The position numbers and the translations under genes were made by a program. Under the pieces are notes generated by a model, which worked only from the letters and a program-made list of their open reading frames with translations, was not told the origin of the DNA and did not search any database. This document shows, piece after piece, positions 60,799-61,627 of a stretch of DNA of 61,627 nucleotides (positions are counted from its first letter, which is position 1; each line of letters starts with the position of its first letter). The stretch is taken from the NCBI GenBank assembly GCA_964514105.1, contig CAZEPJ010000019.1:1-61627 (forward strand), written 5' to 3'. This stretch comes from CAZEPJ01 sp964514105 (GTDB lineage Bacteria > Desulfobacterota > Desulfocorpusculales > Desulfocorpusculum).

Positions 60799-60832
60799 AT
60801 CCACGTATAACACGTGAATTACGTGGATTCAA
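60799..60832 (-). promoter_or_regulatory. Palindromic operator overlapping the toxin-antitoxin promoter
   Basis: A 30-bp dyad with arms ATCCACGTA and TACGTGGAT (60,799-60,807 and 60,820-60,828) around an inner CACGTG (60,811-60,816); all are centred on the same point. It overlaps -35 TTGAAT (60,832-60,827), a 17-base spacer and -10 TATACG (60,809-60,804). This fits repression by the ribbon-helix-helix antitoxin. Confidence 0.75.
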
Positions 60833-60880
60833 CCATCGGGAGAGCGGAGCCGTTGAGTGCTGCATCAACAGGCCTCAGCC

Positions 60881-61627
60881 CTACTTGGGAGGGTCAGGTC
60901 CGCCAGCCTGCCACTTCTCCCAAAGCCCGAGACTTCTCAGAAGGGCCTCGAACGCAGAGCCCGCCTCGCCCCCGCCGCCGGGCCTCGGCGCGTGAAGCCC
61001 TCCCACGTCGTCGGCCCGACTCTCCGACGGATTCGTGGACACGCTTCCTGAGGTTCCGCCAACAACAGGGCGTTCCTTGTCATCCGCACCGGTCGCGGTC
61101 CCAAAGGCGCGGCCGACCAGGTCCCGCTGTTGTTGCGTGATGCGTGGGTGCCGCGGCAGGCGATTTCGTGCGCCCACGTCTCCTCCTCCACGCCCCCCAG
61201 GATCCGTATTTGGGTCACCGCCGGGGAGATCCCGTTCCTCGACGACATCCGGCACGACCTCGACCTCGCCGATGGTGACGACCCCCCTGACGCTGCCAGA
61301 ACCGGAGGATCCCGAGGAGCCCTTCTTACCGTCGTCCGTCTTCTTTACTTCCGAAGAGCCCTTCTTCCCGTCATCGGTCTTCTTGGTCTCGGAATCCGAC
61401 GACCCCTTTGTCCCCCCACCCTTCCCGGGCTCCTTCGAGTCGCCGCTCTTCGAACCGCCTTTCGCGGGGCTGTCGGGTGTCACTCCCCCTCCCCCGCCGC
61501 CTCCTCCAACCGTACCACCCCCATCGCCCCAATGGCCACCGCCCCCACCACCACCTCCACCGGAGCCCCCCCAGGGGGAGTAACCGCCCGACGGCCCGCC
61601 GCCGGAACCACCCCCTGCGCCGCCAAC
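60881..61627 (-). CDS. Glycine-rich low-complexity protein, 3' part of gene
   Basis: At least 248 residues, open to the window edge, so the true start lies outside. It begins within a Gly-rich run (GGGPSGGYSPWGGSGGGG) and continues with a Lys/Asp/Ser repeat and a short ordered part (SVRGVVTIGEVEVVPDVVEE) before the tail GLWEKWQAGGPDPPK. No catalytic motif is visible. It may be a surface or secreted structural protein. The overlapping Pro-rich frame on the plus strand is a mirror of this composition and is less likely. Confidence is limited. Confidence 0.5.
   Translation of the reverse strand, partial: VGGAGGGSGGGPSGGYSPWGGSGGGGGGGGGHWGDGGGTVGGGGGGGGVTPDSPAKGGSKSGDSKEPGKGGGTKGSSDSETKKTDDGKKGSSEVKKTDDGKKGSSGSSGSGSVRGVVTIGEVEVVPDVVEERDLPGGDPNTDPGGRGGGDVGARNRLPRHPRITQQQRDLVGRAFGTATGADDKERPVVGGTSGSVSTNPSESRADDVGGLHAPRPGGGGEAGSAFEALLRSLGLWEKWQAGGPDPPK
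61317..61394 (-). repeat. Two tandem 39-base coding repeats
   Basis: Two adjacent units (61,317-61,355 and 61,356-61,394), about 80% identical, encode 13 residues each with the core KKTDDGKKGSS. They sit inside the glycine-rich gene. Confidence 0.75.

Noticed and set aside
61317..61394. Possible CRISPR-like repeat
   Set aside because: Only two adjacent units with no spacers, in phase with a coding frame of 13 residues.
61035..61583. Proline-rich plus-strand frame
   Set aside because: Its runs of Pro are the complement of the Gly codons in the minus-strand frame; no ribosome site. The minus frame is open further and has a more protein-like segment.

Overview
The window is a GC-rich, tightly packed bacterial chromosome segment, probably from a draft or metagenome assembly because it contains a 100-N scaffold gap. 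The order thrS-infC-rpmI-rplT-pheS-pheT-ihfA-merR-tRNA-Pro, the LapA/LapB-type pair, NfeD/slipin, many 4-base stop/start overlaps and a membrane respiratory cluster with c-type cytochromes suggest a Gram-negative of the former Deltaproteobacteria (Desulfobacterota-like). That placement is an inference from gene order and family resemblance, not a phylogeny.

Layout. 1-12,654 (minus strand): the translation cluster (two tRNAs, thrS, infC with a non-AUG start, L35, L20, pheST, an IHF-alpha-like gene and a MerR-type regulator), then miaA, mutL, an IHF-beta-like gene, an RluB-type pseudouridine synthase and scpB. 12,655-13,030 is a divergent control region. 13,031-16,585 (plus): an EF-G paralogue, a conserved protein without a name, a MOSC protein and a MogA-like enzyme, each overlapping the next. 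16,609-20,974 (minus): a helical protein, a Mut7-C protein, LapB and LapA homologues, a HIT protein, a YfcE-like phosphoesterase and a UPF0280 protein. 21,167-23,148 (plus): hflK-hflC behind a clear promoter. 23,212-37,317 (minus): radical SAM/SEC-C protein, two oligopeptide-type ABC ATPases, ThiS-like protein, mutS, an HU/IHF protein, a small membrane protein, slipin, NfeD protease, family-4 uracil-DNA glycosylase, coaBC, a lipoprotein, an exported-looking YidD protein and two TPR proteins.

37,498-40,831 (plus): a CoA-binding protein, a stand-alone AICAR transformylase, an enoyl-CoA hydratase and a ferritin-like protein. 40,866-45,856 (minus): a PurN-like formyltransferase, two overlapping cysteine-rich zinc-ribbon genes, gltX, an iron-sulfur protein and a flavodoxin-type protein.

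The most notable block is 45,941-60,045 (minus), about 14 kb and 13 genes behind a near-consensus promoter at 60,076-60,104. It encodes an Alternative Complex III (quinol:cytochrome c oxidoreductase) interleaved with a cbb3-type oxygen reductase. In transcription order it reads ActB, ActC, ActD, ActF, ActA (multiheme), CcoN, a CcoO-cytochrome c fusion, a CcoS-like protein, a heme-free CcoP-anchor-like protein, a small membrane protein, ActE (monoheme lipoprotein), a SafE-type membrane protein and a CcoI-type copper ATPase. The gene order is shuffled relative to the usual actABCDEF, and the usual diheme CcoP is missing. The inferred product is a dedicated quinol-to-oxygen electron path, possibly one supercomplex, with its own copper supply.

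60,118-61,627 (minus): a PIN-domain toxin with its antitoxin under a palindromic operator, and the 3' part of a glycine-rich, low-complexity gene that runs off the window.
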